Source: Bradysia coprophila
Lineage: Eukaryota; Arthropoda; Insecta; Diptera; Sciaridae
Assembly: GCF_014529535.1 (NCBI RefSeq)
Contig: NC_050736.1
Location: 5,364,255 to 5,428,254, forward strand
Reading direction: 5' to 3'
Length of the DNA: 64,000 bases
A program made the translations under genes and the position numbers. Every line of letters starts with the position of its first letter. Position 1 is the first letter of the stretch. Shown in pieces: positions 10,100 through 49,798 of this stretch. A model generated the notes under the pieces. It ran no database searches, was not told where the DNA came from, and saw only the letters and a program-made list of their open reading frames with translations.

Positions 10100-13000
10100 C
10101 GAGAATTTTAATTAGATTGAATTGAAAAGACTTCATAAATATTGTGTGCTGCTCTAGTTTAACTTTCAAACTTATCAGTTAGATCTGAACCATAAAAAAT
10201 TGAATGCGCACACGTGTTGCTTGTGATGCAATTCGGTTTTAAATGAAAGAGCATATCGTTCGGTTCAAATTAATAATAACTTAGTTCGACCAATTCGAAA
10301 ATTGTACCGCAATTGCTTCAAGAGTTGATTTGCAATTAAGTTGAGACTTTTAGGTCAATTGATGAATTTAAAACAGATCTTCAAATTGGCTTTAGTAGTA
10401 ATATTTAGAACATTATGTGCTCGAGTCATTTCAAATTGGTTGTTAAATCAATAAAATCGTTCTCAGTTCAAAACTATTTCCTAATTTTTCCGATTGACCT
10501 TTTAGGGACGGCTAATCATCTGCTATCGATAACGACGAAAAAATGAGCAATGACCTCTGTTTTATATAAATAAGATAGAGGTCATTTCATGCAAAATGTA
10601 TGTTCGATTGTTCGAATTATTGTAGAAAATTATTTTTGTAGGATACATGTTTCCACGATACATCGAACAATAGAAGTAACAGATTTCACGATACGTTTGT
10701 GCGGTAAAAGGTTATAGAGCTATCATCCCTGCCTAAATAGCTGGTGATAAATATATAGGAAATATGATCCGAAAGGTGGTTTAGCAACAAAAAGTGTGCT
10801 AAAAGCACACGTCTAGGTGTTAACAAGGAACATATCTGAGCACTCCAAAAACGTTAACTTTGTACTGGATGTCATAAATAACCATTATGTACTGCAGTGC
10901 AATCGAAGTAGTGCGTAGATTAATTTTCCTAACTAGTATTAAAATCATGTGACGCTTCGTCGCTTATTCCCCATGTCGTTTATGAAAAACGTTGTTCCTA
11001 ACTTATGCTAAAAGGCTTTTTTCCCACCCGCACATATATTTTGTTCTTTAATACAACTGAAACTTTATGCATATAATTTGAGGCTTCGCCTCGGTTTGAT
11101 AACTTGCACACCTTTTGCACAAAATGTTCAAGTTCATGTTCAGGGAAATAGGTATTATCAAAGCAGTTGGGTCGACAAAAAATTTTAACCCGCCGAATTT
11201 GTCCTAAATTGCAATCTGATTCAGTTGACTCTCTATACTGTTTGTCAAAACAAAATTGTGTTGTGTTGTAGCTCAATGTTAAACAAACATAAACACGTAA
11301 TTTAGATTTCTTTTTTCGAAGTGAAAAGAATTGAAAATAAAATCCTTTATCTAAAGAACTCACACATCTATTTTTATCAACTTCTAGAGTTCAACTAAAG
11401 TGTTATAAAAAAATTTCCAAACGAATAACAAAAAAATGATAAAAATAGTAGAATCATTTAAATTGCTGGAGTAAAATAACGAATGAATGTGTGAACAGAC
11501 TTGAAAGAAATATCGAAAATATTTTCTTTCATTGCAGGCAGATGGAATTTTTATAATACTGCCAAAACATCAGAGTTTTTTTTGTTCTCTTTTTCCTTCT
11601 TCTCGAAGTGCCACCACCAACAGAGTGCTCGTCACAAAATGTTTAAAAATATTGTTTTCCCTAAGTAGCTATGATTTATGAGAAAGATAATATTGAAAAC
11701 AGATCATTTGAGTCAAAGTCTCGTATTGGATATGGGTAATCATTTCATCCATAGTTTCTCCTATAATGTCCAAAAAATAAGTAGTCACTTGGAGGATTGA
11801 ATCACCTGTCGACTTTATATAATAAACTCTTAAAAGTATCTCCAAAATAGGACTGATCCAACAATTGACCGATTTTTCTCAGACCCACAATAGCTATTTT
11901 CATAACTGTGGAGAGTTATGCACTAATCGTAACCGTCACAAAAAGACATTTTTCAAATAAAAATTTTTCGGTTCATACATATCTCTCCTATAGTTACAGT
12001 AGTTAAAAAATTAGAAGTTGTGCGCAAAAGATGTGAATACTGTCAATCTGAGGCGAAGCCGAGGCTGACAACACATCATGTGCAAAACATCCATTAACGT
12101 GAAAGTAAGGAACAAGATTTTATATACGGAAGAGATTTTCCATTTTATCAAAATGAACATTTACGCACGCAACGAATATTTACGCCATGGAGCACATAGC
12201 TTCGATTTGATTAATGAACTGAGAATAATAATAAACTGAGAATAACAGACAGGCAAAATGTTAGTATCAGTATTTTAATGTCTTTGTTTCCTTGAATTCG
12301 CAACGGAGTAAACGGTATATTAAACCCAAAATAACCATAAATTCGTCCGAAAATAAAATAAATTCTTTATTTACCATAACAAAAAAATAAAATAGCAAAA
12401 ACACATGTAACTCGTAGCAACATAATATCCAATTTTATTGTATGCACCCCTTTTAATTGATCACAATCACTTCTTGAGACTGTTCGTTATTAGACCCTTA
12501 AATCTAAACGAAACGGTTTAGAACTACAGCGAATGCACAACTTATTTAATTCGTTCACAAAAAAAATACAATCTCTTTGTCGTAGAATGCACTAACATAG
12601 ACAACAGATCTGCATCTTCGCCCAATGATTCACGACAGACTGTTTTGAACGAAATTCATTCAAAGAAGAAAATAATAAGACACACAACTCAAAAGAGATT
12701 TAAATCTGAGAAGATAAAATGACATGAAAGTGGTCGGATTCTAGTTAGGTTTGTAGTCGGTGCGTTCAATCAGTGTCATTTTGTTTTATTTTCCAAACCA
12801 GTAAAAAACGATCTTTTCAAAAACAAATATTTACAATAACTAGAGTTTCTTTGTTGAATTGCAATAGAAACCTTCTGTGGCAGGTAGTCCATAAAGTGCG
12901 GTACCCCAGAAGCCTTTCGCATTAATGATCCCAACTTCTTTATAAATGTTTTTGTCTCAGGACCCATGCTTCTAGTGATTCAAAAGCAATAGGGTGAATA

Positions 13001-14076
13001 AATAATTGTCTTTTAAACAAAATCGGTGTCATTGTCTGACTAAATATTATTTTTGAAATAGTACGAGTACAGCCAACGGCAGTGCATATTTTTCAAAAGC
13101 GGATCTTTCAAATTTCCAACAGCTTCTTTTCTTTCTTAAACGTTTACTCATGTGTTGTCGACAACGATGACAATAATAAATGAAAACCTCTACCACCAAT
13201 GTTCTCTTATTGAAATATGAGTCCCAAAACTAACGAAGTAATAGATTTTGTATCAAACATTCGATGTTAGTTTAAACGTAATAAGTAACAGATTTTATGA
13301 TAACCTTGCAAACGGTTGAAATTACTGAACAATTCTCATCCCATTATTATTCACGGTGAATTGCTAGTGTTTGATACACTTCCTTAGTTCCAGTATAAAT
13401 TTTGCTAGATCCAAGAGCCGAGACTATTTTTAATCATTATTACAGATAACAGATGACGGACCTGTTTTTAAAACACTCAGAATTCGTCTTTTATGCACTT
13501 TATGTGAAGCTATACAGTATTATATGTTGTATACAGCAGTGTGCTGTCTATAGTAAAATGGATGAAAATGTGAGAGAAAATGTGTTCATGAGGTCTTTTA
13601 CAATAACGCACAACCTCGTATTGATAAGAACGATTCAGTCGTTGCCCTTTTCATAAAAACGACAGCTCCAATAGCATAGGCGTCAAACAAAAATGGTCAG
13701 GTCGTTTCTGTTATCAACTCGGTTTGATTTAATTGCACAAATTAGGAAATGTATTCGGAAGGCGATTCGGTATGGGAAGTAAACTATTATGGGAAAGCCT
13801 TACTTATACTTTTCAATCAAAAATTAAGTTAAAACCCATACTCAGCAATAACAATCCGATGATCAGTAACGCAGTCTGAAACTGAACAAATATTTAACAC
13901 TTAGTAAATTCCGTCCGAATTTTGTTTAATTTAGCGAGACGAGCCCATTAATGTTTTGGTGATTAACGTGACAAGAAAGATAATCAGGCTCATTATCAAC
14001 ATCAACTATCTGAAAATCATATTTAGGAAACTACGCCTTCAGGCTCAAATTTGAATCATTCAACATTAGTGCAACA
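10100..14076. other. Gene-poor stretch between the EGF-like and DUF1091 genes
   Basis: Probably intron and upstream DNA of the EGF-like gene plus intergenic DNA. The frames at 10,998-11,363, 12,776-12,967 (minus) and 13,453-13,656 (plus) show no domain or signal peptide. GAGGCTTCGCCTC (near 11,083) and GAGGCGAAGCC (near 12,050) are short dyads also seen in foldback elements elsewhere in the window. Confidence 0.5.
10923..11013 (+). repeat. Dispersed repeat, copy 1
   Basis: Shares TTTTCCTAACTAGT, a central CGTCGC and GTTGTTC-TAACTTATGCTA, in the same order, with 52,653-52,748. Family unknown. Confidence 0.5.
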
Positions 14077-14937
14077 ATGAATCTCTGGCAGCAAACCGTT
14101 TCAACGTTTTTTACATTATTGGTGGCAACTTCAGGATGGGTAGTAATTCCATTTCAATTAAATTAAACTGAGCTAATTTCCAAACGATATTGTCAGCGTC
14201 CGTTTACGATAGAAATGCAGAATCTTACCTATGAATTGCTTCATCCAAACGTAGTCGACGTAAATATAACAATGAAAAATAGAACTCATCTCGATGTTCA
14301 CATCAATTTCGGACGAGATATTCCACAGGCATTTATTGACCTAACAGTTTTGCATGATGCGGGTGATGATAAATTCGATTTGGTTTACATGAACAAAACC
14401 GTAGACATTTGCCAATTTTTAACGAATAGAAAATCTAATATTTTCTTTGATATCGTTTATAAAGTGATGTTAGAGTATGCCGCCACCTTACCTGACCGAT
14501 GTCCTATACGCAAGGTAGGTAATACAAAATGACGATTCTCAACGCACTTCAAGCAAAAGTGGTACTCTAAATAGGCTACTGAATCTTGACAGTGCCCCAC
14601 ACAAAATTTTACACTGTAAAAAGAGTGTGGATAAAATTTCATACAAAAACTACTCTATTTGGCAGCTGTCATTAATAGCACTTTTGCTTGAAGTGCGTTG
14701 CGATTCTACTTTAACTGGATATACTTCATGTAGTTGACACGTTGACAAAATTTAATTCAGAAAAAATACCAGCTCATCAATACATTTGTCGATCCAGAAA
14801 AGTTTCCAAGCTTTATGCCTGATCATAAAGGCAAAATTTCGATTTTGAGCTGGTGGAAGCCGAAAGGTGTAAAAATCGCTTTAATGAAGATGAATTTTAA
14901 ACTCGTCTTTCAGCGGACGTACAGAGCAAATGGATAA
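14077..14937 (+). CDS. DUF1091-family secreted protein (complete, three exons)
   Basis: Exons 14,077-14,139, 14,197-14,514 and 14,761-14,937 join in phase 0 with GT-AG introns of 57 and 246 nt, giving 185 residues. Exon 1 encodes a hydrophobic signal peptide (MNLWQQTVSTFFTLLVATSG). Exons 2-3 show the pattern of the insect DUF1091 family (small secreted proteins related to MD-2-like lipid-recognition folds): an early LTYELLHPN segment, VDICQFL in the middle, a CPIRK cysteine and a final YQLIN-to-WWKPKG region with a basic end. The family is large in flies and several members act in chemosensory or pheromone-related cells; the role of this one is not inferable. The start is the first ATG, in a good context (ACAATGA). 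A 161-bp MITE sits in intron 2. Apart from this host intron the gene looks intact. Confidence 0.88.
14540..14700. mobile_element. MITE in intron 2 of the DUF1091 gene
   Basis: Perfect 22-bp terminal inverted repeats (CAACGCACTTCAAGCAAAAG outward) are flanked by CGATTCT on both sides (14,533-14,539 and 14,701-14,707), a 7-bp target duplication. There is no coding capacity. The insertion accounts for most of the 246-nt intron; without it and one flank the intron would be about 78 nt. Confidence 0.88.
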
Positions 14938-14939
14938 GG

Positions 14940-15558
14940 TGCAAATATCTTAGTTTTTTACATCTAAATATAATGAAAATTAAAAATGTATCCGAATTGA
15001 ATTTGTGAAAATCAATTTTGTTTTATTTCTGGAAATACATTCGGGAAATATTAAAAACCGAGTCACAGTGTGAGCTTGAAAATGTTTCTCTATTCGTGCT
15101 GATTCTAGTAACCAAAACGATACTATCACAAATAATTACTAAATCTAGGACTTTCTTTGCTCAAGTTATTGTCTAATGTTGGTTGGTGCGCGTCTTTCAC
15201 TTCATTAATTCTCGATTTCGTCGTTGCATCTACGGCAAAAATATTAAATGAACTATAGGCTTTGTTCACAAATTATTGTAGCGCTCAGGGCCGTACTGAT
15301 ATACCAGAAGACCTACCGGACGATGGCTTCAGTCAAAATTGTTTTTTCCGCCCGAGCTGCATGTAAACGAGCCATCAGAACAGTCGGAGCGTTTGCTGCG
15401 ACTGAGCCCCGTATAAACCCGTATATCTATTGTGTACGTGACCCTAGTGCGTCTGTCACCCTACTTTGACCGTAGACCTATTGCACCCGTAAACGTAGTT
15501 GAAGTCAAATTATTATGAAATGTGTACATCTTACAAATTGCGCATAGCGCAATTACGA
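14940..15558. other. Downstream flank and start of a repeat region
   Basis: 3' flank of the DUF1091 gene. From about 15,290 the sequence becomes richer in GC and has a 73-codon frame without a recognisable domain. It probably belongs to the neighbouring repeat. Confidence 0.4.
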
Positions 15559-15626
15559 AGCCCCGTACGACGTTCCTTTCAAATGAAACAAAAATTTCAA
15601 ATCGCCCTAAAATTTTATTTTTTGAA

Positions 15627-15930
15627 GGGCCTAGTATCGGCCTCAGTCCGAGGACCCAAATTTAAAAATTTTTTCAACTACATTCTATTCGGCCTTTGAT
15701 TACCTCCCAAATGAAACAAAAATTACGAAAAACGGATGAAATTTGCTCGAGTTATATGTAAAATACACGTAGGGCCCTAGTAGTGGCCTTAGTCCAAGGA
15801 CCCAAATTTAATTTTTTTTCAACAACATTCTATTCGGCCTTTGATTACCTTCCAAATGAAACAAAAATTACGAAAAACGGATGAAATTTGCTCGAGTTCT
15901 ATGTAAAATACACATAGGGCCCTAGCAGCT
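15627..15930 (+). repeat. 145-bp tandem duplication
   Basis: Units starting GGGCC at 15,627 and 15,772 are near-identical, and a third start at 15,917 continues only briefly. Each unit has ATTCTATTCGGCCTTTGATT near its middle and ends in AAAATACAC. Confidence 0.85.
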
Positions 15931-16067
15931 TTTCACTTCTAAGGCCCTAACTCACGGTCCACTCACCCGATTTTAAAAAACTTTTTTTTCCTGGATTGGT
16001 ATTAACAATACCTATCATTTGCCGTGTCATTTACATTTCCATCGTTTATTTTGCCATAAATATCACC

Positions 16068-16112
16068 AAGACAGACGGACAGACGGACAGACGGACAGAC
16101 GGACAGACGGCC
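16068..16112 (+). repeat. GACAGACG microsatellite
   Basis: Five or so repeats of ACGGACAG. A similar tract lies at 30,909-30,951 at the equivalent place in the related repeat copy. Confidence 0.9.
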
Positions 16113-16337
16113 CAAATTTTTATTGCGGATTCGTCATCTATGAACATAGGCAAACACTTTGCCCTTACCGTCTGCTTCGAATTCCATCAATTACACACGG
16201 CATCGTAATCCTATAAGCCCCTTTGTACTTCGTACGGGGCTAAAAAGCCGCACCTGATTGCCAAATACGGCCAGTCTGGATTTGTTAGCGCTTAGGTGTG
16301 GACATGGACTTATGTAGATTAATACGAAATAATTATT

Positions 16338-16533
16338 TGCATCACTTGGATTGAAACCACGAAATTACAGTATACGTGTGAATTCGTATACCGAGAGAAT
16401 AATTTTAGCATGAGTATGTCTGTGTCGTCGAGACGAAGTCGAGACGCAACATATATACATATGCAAAAATAATTCGCGTGGGATACGAATTCACACACAT
16501 ACTGTGATTGAGTGGTCTCAATCCAGTGATGCA
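16338..16533. mobile_element. Foldback element, ~85-bp arms
   Basis: Left arm GCATCACTTGGATTGA... pairs with right arm ...CAATCCAGTGATGC, continuing through CGTGTGAATTCGTAT and ATACGAATTCACAC. The centre has GTCGAGACGAAGTCGAGAC. Overlapping minus-strand frames here come from the repeat. Confidence 0.75.
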
Positions 16534-16538
16534 CAAAA

Positions 16539-16928
16539 TTTTACACTCGTCACACCATGAAATACACAAACAACAAAACCAAATACAAAGCATTTTTATC
16601 ACATTGTTACACATCGCTCAAGGTTAAACTTAAATGTATAGAAGTAGTATAAGAATAAAAACGAAACCGAAAATACGCGATACAAAGACGAACGAGTCGA
16701 TCGTTCAATGTGCATCACACTACTCGTTGATACGGAGAGTAAGCTCCGCCTTCGTATCAAATTTCTCTCTTTGACGAATAACATAAACAACCTCCACCAT
16801 TAAGCAAAACATCGTCTGAATCCCTAGACCTGTTTGCAAGGTCTGTTGAGAGAGAACTAAAAAAGTGTGGTTTCCGATAACTTTTGACGCGTGATATTCA
16901 GTGTTTTCATGGTTTGGCGAGTGTAAAA
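16539..16928. mobile_element. Inverted-repeat element adjoining the foldback
   Basis: Arms TTTTACACTCGTCACACCAT and the inverse of ATGGTTTGGCGAGTGTAAAA pair with few mismatches over about 28 bp. No target duplication is visible. Inside is a small hairpin around CTCCGCCTTCGTATC. Confidence 0.55.
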
Positions 16929-16929
16929 G

Positions 16930-18930
16930 GATTTTGCATGTGACACAAGTAGATACGTAGAGAAATAGATGTAACAGTGATTTACACTTAAAGACTTCGA
17001 AATTTTTAGTAGAGGTTTTACGAAGCGAATGCACGCTGTTGTTATGCTTTCTTGACTAAATTTTCGTATCAGAAGTACAACATAGATTACCAGATAATCA
17101 GCCTATTCGTGAAAGTAGAAGACCTGACTCTGGGGTGTATTTACAGAAATTAAAATATTTTTGAAAAAATTTGAATGCTGATGGCTCAAGTTAGCACTCA
17201 ACTAGTTTTTTTTTACATTTTATGTGTGTCTAACATTTTTATATTCCTTTTTCTCTTTCCATAATTGATTTCGGGGTTAATTTTTGATATAGCCCACCTA
17301 CGTTTGTTACTATTTTTTTCCTTTATTCACTGATCTAAAGAAAAACATTCATCAGGTGAGAGATATCAAATTTCGAAGTTCATCAATATTCCCGGCCTTT
17401 GAAACAGAGCTTGGTTCACTTTAAAAAAAAAATCCCTCCCTTCCATTATAATTCCTACGTTTGTCACAATTTTATTCCTTCTATATTTTGATTCTGTTAT
17501 GTTCACTTTACTGCTCTGAAAAACTTACTAATTATGAATCTTCAGCAAGTCAATTTGTTCGTCGTGTAAACTAGCTTCCAATCATCGCCTATTTTTGGAA
17601 TTAAATTCTCATAAAATCAATAAAATTCTAAAAAAAATATAATTCCAAAAATGGGCTCTGCTTCCAATTATTTTGCTGCTGATTGTTGATTATGTTTCGG
17701 TATCTTCTCATAGATTTTACATCCTATCCATCTGGACGAGAATCGAAATCGAAACAATAGTGATGGATGATTACATTCATAATATAAATTGTTCGTTTAT
17801 TAATTCATTTGATATTAATGCAAAAATTAATATAAATTTGATTTAAAAAATAATTTTTACAAAATTTTGAGAATGCTTAGTGTATAAAAAACAATACAGA
17901 AATCATTTTGCAATACAAAAATAAAAGAAATAAATTAGTTTTTCAGTTAACTTTTCACAGACGGCCCATGTTCCCAGTATAAACAATCGAATCCCAAATC
18001 GGTTGACCTCTTTCTATCTAAGTTTTTTCAGTGGATTGATACAATTGATAAATTTATTATTCGTTTTGATACAAATTTTGCTAGATTAGAAACACATTGC
18101 TTAAATTTTTGTGACTATAAACAGTCTTTAGATAACATTGTCGTCTGCAATTTGATTTACTTGTACACCAGAATTCACCGACAATGGAAAATAAAAATTG
18201 TTCCCCGTTGATTTCAACATTTCAATCATTTTGTGACATAAGGATTCGTTCCAGAAGTGAATTGTAACTGAGGCAACGACTGATTCGGTACATTTGACAT
18301 AGTAAAAGTTTTCAAATACTTAAATGTGTCACAATGCATACCATTCATACTATTCATTTGAGCGTATAAAAACGCTCGCTTAACTTGTATAAGAAAACTT
18401 AGAACTAAGTGCTGAAAAAATCAACATTTCACAACTTGGTCCACAAGCCATCATTGTCGAAAACATTAGTTAAGTCATCGAAGCTCATCGAATCTACTAC
18501 TCCTTTTGATCCACTTTCAACAGATCGACTAAAATTCTACTTCATTTGAAATAAGGTAAATTCGAATTAACGGGAGTTCATCTATCATCACATAGCAGTC
18601 TGCAAAAGGTTAATTGAAAATTTTGTTCGATCAGAAATTTTACACTTTTTGTATTTAAAAAACGAGAGTTAAATGATAATGTGTATGAATGAGTAATGAG
18701 ATGTGTCTGTATGGGTGTGTTGGGTGGTGTCGTTTCATATGTTTTGTTATAACTACAAACAGAAATGATTCTAATAAAAAATCTCTTAGTGAATAAATTA
18801 AGGGCACATCATGATACAAAAACGAGTTTATAAAAGAATGGATTTAAAGATACTGACGTCAAAATCGTTCCGAATCGTCATAGAACCGTTTGGAACATTT
18901 TTTCTTGTTCGGCAGCATCTTTGTTGGTGT
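16930..18930. other. Non-coding stretch downstream of WDR47
   Basis: AT-rich sequence without supported frames. This is the intergenic region between the 3' end of WDR47 and the repeats. Confidence 0.5.
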
Positions 18931-18936
18931 TTTATT
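18931..18936 (-). terminator. Candidate polyadenylation signal of WDR47
   Basis: TTTATT on the plus strand is AATAAA on the minus strand, about 380 nt past the WDR47 stop. It is the first canonical hexamer I found downstream. Confidence 0.4.
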
Positions 18937-19315
18937 GATTTAACAAAACATAACAAGGTCATAAAAAAGCGTACATTACAACAATTAATAAATATTAGTA
19001 ATTTTTTGTTTGTGATAAGAGTTTTAAGCGTAAGTGTACAGCTGCAGCATAAGAGTCACAAAATTACATTTAGCGAAGGGTAGCAAATTAAAAAAAAGGG
19101 ACAATGTGTCCAATGTCCAGCGATCTGAACCGAAACTTTTTGAAAAATGAGATTCGAGAATTGGATTCTTTTTGGTTGCAATCTCGATCACTTGCAAGCG
19201 AGTGATGTCAATGTGGTTAAAGTGAAACAAATTTAACAAAAAAAAAAAAATATAAAAAGAAGAAAGATCTCGTTGTGTGATGGGTAGGACAGGCATTGAA
19301 ATACTATAAACATTT

Positions 19316-47990
<28,675 letters not shown>

Positions 47991-48058
47991 CAAAATGAAG
48001 CCGGAGTTAACAGTAACTCCCTAAATATGTAACACAAAACCACTTTTACGAACACTGA
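47991..48058 (-). promoter_or_regulatory. Probable WDR47 5'UTR exon and initiator
   Basis: On the minus strand an arthropod-type initiator TCAGT (48,058-48,054) is followed after about 65 nt by TTTTG and a strong GTGAGTAAG donor. That would make a short non-coding first exon that can splice to the acceptor at 43,675. No TATA box is obvious. The divergent plus-strand exon at 48,188 is only about 130 bp away. Confidence 0.45.
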
Positions 48059-48187
48059 ATCTTAATTTTAATATTTCAATTCACACTTATGGACATTCTG
48101 ATTCTTATTTATTCGGCACCAAACTATTTTAGGAATCTAAGTTAAAGAATTCTGCAAAATATTTGCTCTTCTCTTTTTATTTATTAG

Positions 48188-48348
48188 ATTTTTATTAAAT
48201 GTCAAAATGGTTGGAAGAAAACTGTGAGCGGCGAAAATCATTGTGCAGTGTTGCCATCAATCCAACAGCTGCCGTTATTAAGTTGACTGGGTTAACTGAA
48301 AGTATACATAAGAAGCATTTGTCAAAGTTTATAGATGAGTTTTATGAT
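48188..48348 (+). CDS. Putative first coding exon of an unknown plus-strand gene
   Basis: A pyrimidine-rich TTCTCTTTTTATTTATTAG ends at 48,187 and looks like a splice acceptor, so a non-coding exon may precede. ATG at 48,199 opens 50 codons (starting MSKWLEENCERRKSLCSVAI) up to TTTTATGAT, followed by a consensus GTGAGT donor at 48,349. The reading continues into a MITE, which supports this donor as the real end. I do not recognise the protein and could not find the next exon with confidence. It is arranged head to head with WDR47, about 130 bp from its candidate initiator, so the two could share a promoter. Confidence 0.4.
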
Positions 48349-48375
48349 GTGAGTACCAATGAAAGTATACTCTAT

Positions 48376-48523
48376 AGGTATGGTCTAATGTCAAAATTTG
48401 TGTGGAGTGGAGGAAATAGCGATTTCATATAAAAAAACTCACCTATCAATGAAAATCATTGAAAGATGAGTTTGTCTACATGAAATCGCTACTTCCTCTG
48501 GTTTGTATGGATAGACCATACCT
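48376..48523. mobile_element. MITE with AGGTATGGTCTA ends
   Basis: AGGTATGGTCTA and TAGACCATACCT are exact inverses. GAGGAAATAGCGATTTCAT pairs with ATGAAATCGCTACTTCCTC, and AAACTCACCT with AGATGAGTTT. About 148 bp, directly after the exon donor at 48,349. Confidence 0.75.
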
Positions 48524-48529
48524 GGTTTG

Positions 48530-49376
48530 TACATTCATTGGTGAGTCCCGAGTGCCAGTTCAATAAGAAGGACGTAAAGGCAAAATTTAATTACTTGCCT
48601 TCGGTATCGCTCTGATCATAACAATCTTTAATATTTAAATATTTATATAAATATTTAAATATTTAATAACAAGTCCGTCTAGGCGCTCTAAGCAAGTTAG
48701 AGATGATCTGAGAGAGAAGTCTGAAGACCAGTTAATAATAATTTGCTGTGAGGCACTTGAATGTGCAATAGATTATTCCAACAGTATTGCTTAAACAGCT
48801 TGAGCAACGTATTGAAAAACTCAGAATGACATATTGCTTGCGTAAAAATTGGATTATCTTCTTTTAGCATTTTTCCATATATTAATTTGACACATTCAGC
48901 AAGGCAAGTTAAAATCAGCGGTCTGAATTATATTTCCTTCTTTCTAATCAAAACAGTCTACATTAACTGGTCCTCGTAAACTACATCCGTAGATAACGTC
49001 TGATCCAAATAAGGACATTGGACATCTCCACTCATTTGCGACATCTCTGCATCATATTGTTTACATCAGCTTATACGTCTACTATAACTGAGTAGAGATA
49101 TGCATGAACCGAAAAATGTTTTTTTGGGAAAAGTCTTTTTGTGACGGTTAGGGCATAATTTTCTGTTACAACTAACTAGACAGTTTCTAAAATCTAGGTC
49201 CTGTCGCATATTTCTTCAATTCTGCCATTTTGGTGGCTAAGATCACCGGAGTAGAGACTTCAAGACTAATCTTTAGTATTTAGATGATTTCAGAAATCTC
49301 ATTATCTTGATTTTGCTCGGAAAAGCTTGACCGGTTTGGTCAATAATCATATGGAAGGGTGAAGAGTAACTCAACA
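48530..49376. other. Non-coding stretch
   Basis: AT-rich; an ATATTTAAATATTTATATAAATATTTAAAT palindromic tract lies near 48,630-48,665. No gene seen. Confidence 0.5.
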
Positions 49377-49571
49377 CGTTGAAGTTAATTGCGGCTTGTC
49401 AAGTTTCGGCACCCTGGACTTTACTTAAATCGTCGAGGAATGCCTCCAAATAAATTTCTAAAAATCCAAAACGGAATTCTAGACTTTTAGAAATTTATTT
49501 GGAGGCATTCATCGACGATTTAAGTAAAGTCCATGGTGCCGAAAGTTGACAAGCCGCCATTAACTTCAACG
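49377..49571. mobile_element. Foldback element upstream of the BTB gene
   Basis: Arms of about 85 bp starting CGTTGAAGTTAATTGCGGCT pair almost throughout with the right half ending AACTTCAACG. The loop is only about 20 nt. It lies some 230 bp before the BTB start codon. Confidence 0.8.
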
Positions 49572-49798
49572 TAAACAATACCGGAAATTTTCAACCAACA
49601 AAAGTCAAAAGAATTTTCAGCAACACAGTTGTATGAACACTGTGATTTCATATGCGGCAACACCGGCAACACTGGACTAAATTTGCAGAGGTACCAACCT
49701 CTTAAACGTTTTTGCTACGTCAAGTGGAAACAACAACAAGAAGCGATTGTTTATAAACTTCTTTTCTTCTGTTTATAAACTCGAAAAATATTTCAGAA

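Larger units (their letters stand above)
15559..16241 (+). repeat. Dispersed repeat ending in ACTTCGTACGGGGCT, copy 1
   Basis: Bounded by AGCCCCGTACGA (15,559-15,570) and its inverse TCGTACGGGGCT (16,230-16,241). It contains a 145-bp tandem repeat, a GACA/GACGGACA microsatellite and a CCTATAAG-CCCC end followed by TAAAAAG. A related copy with GACCCGTACGAA and TTCGTACGGGTC ends lies at 29,849-31,075. Both share the segment around AAACAAAAATT-CTCGAG-AAAATACAC. The class of element is unclear. Confidence 0.65.

Noticed and set aside
16720..17034. 104-codon minus-strand frame
   Set aside because: Overlaps an inverted-repeat element, with no domain and no splice support.
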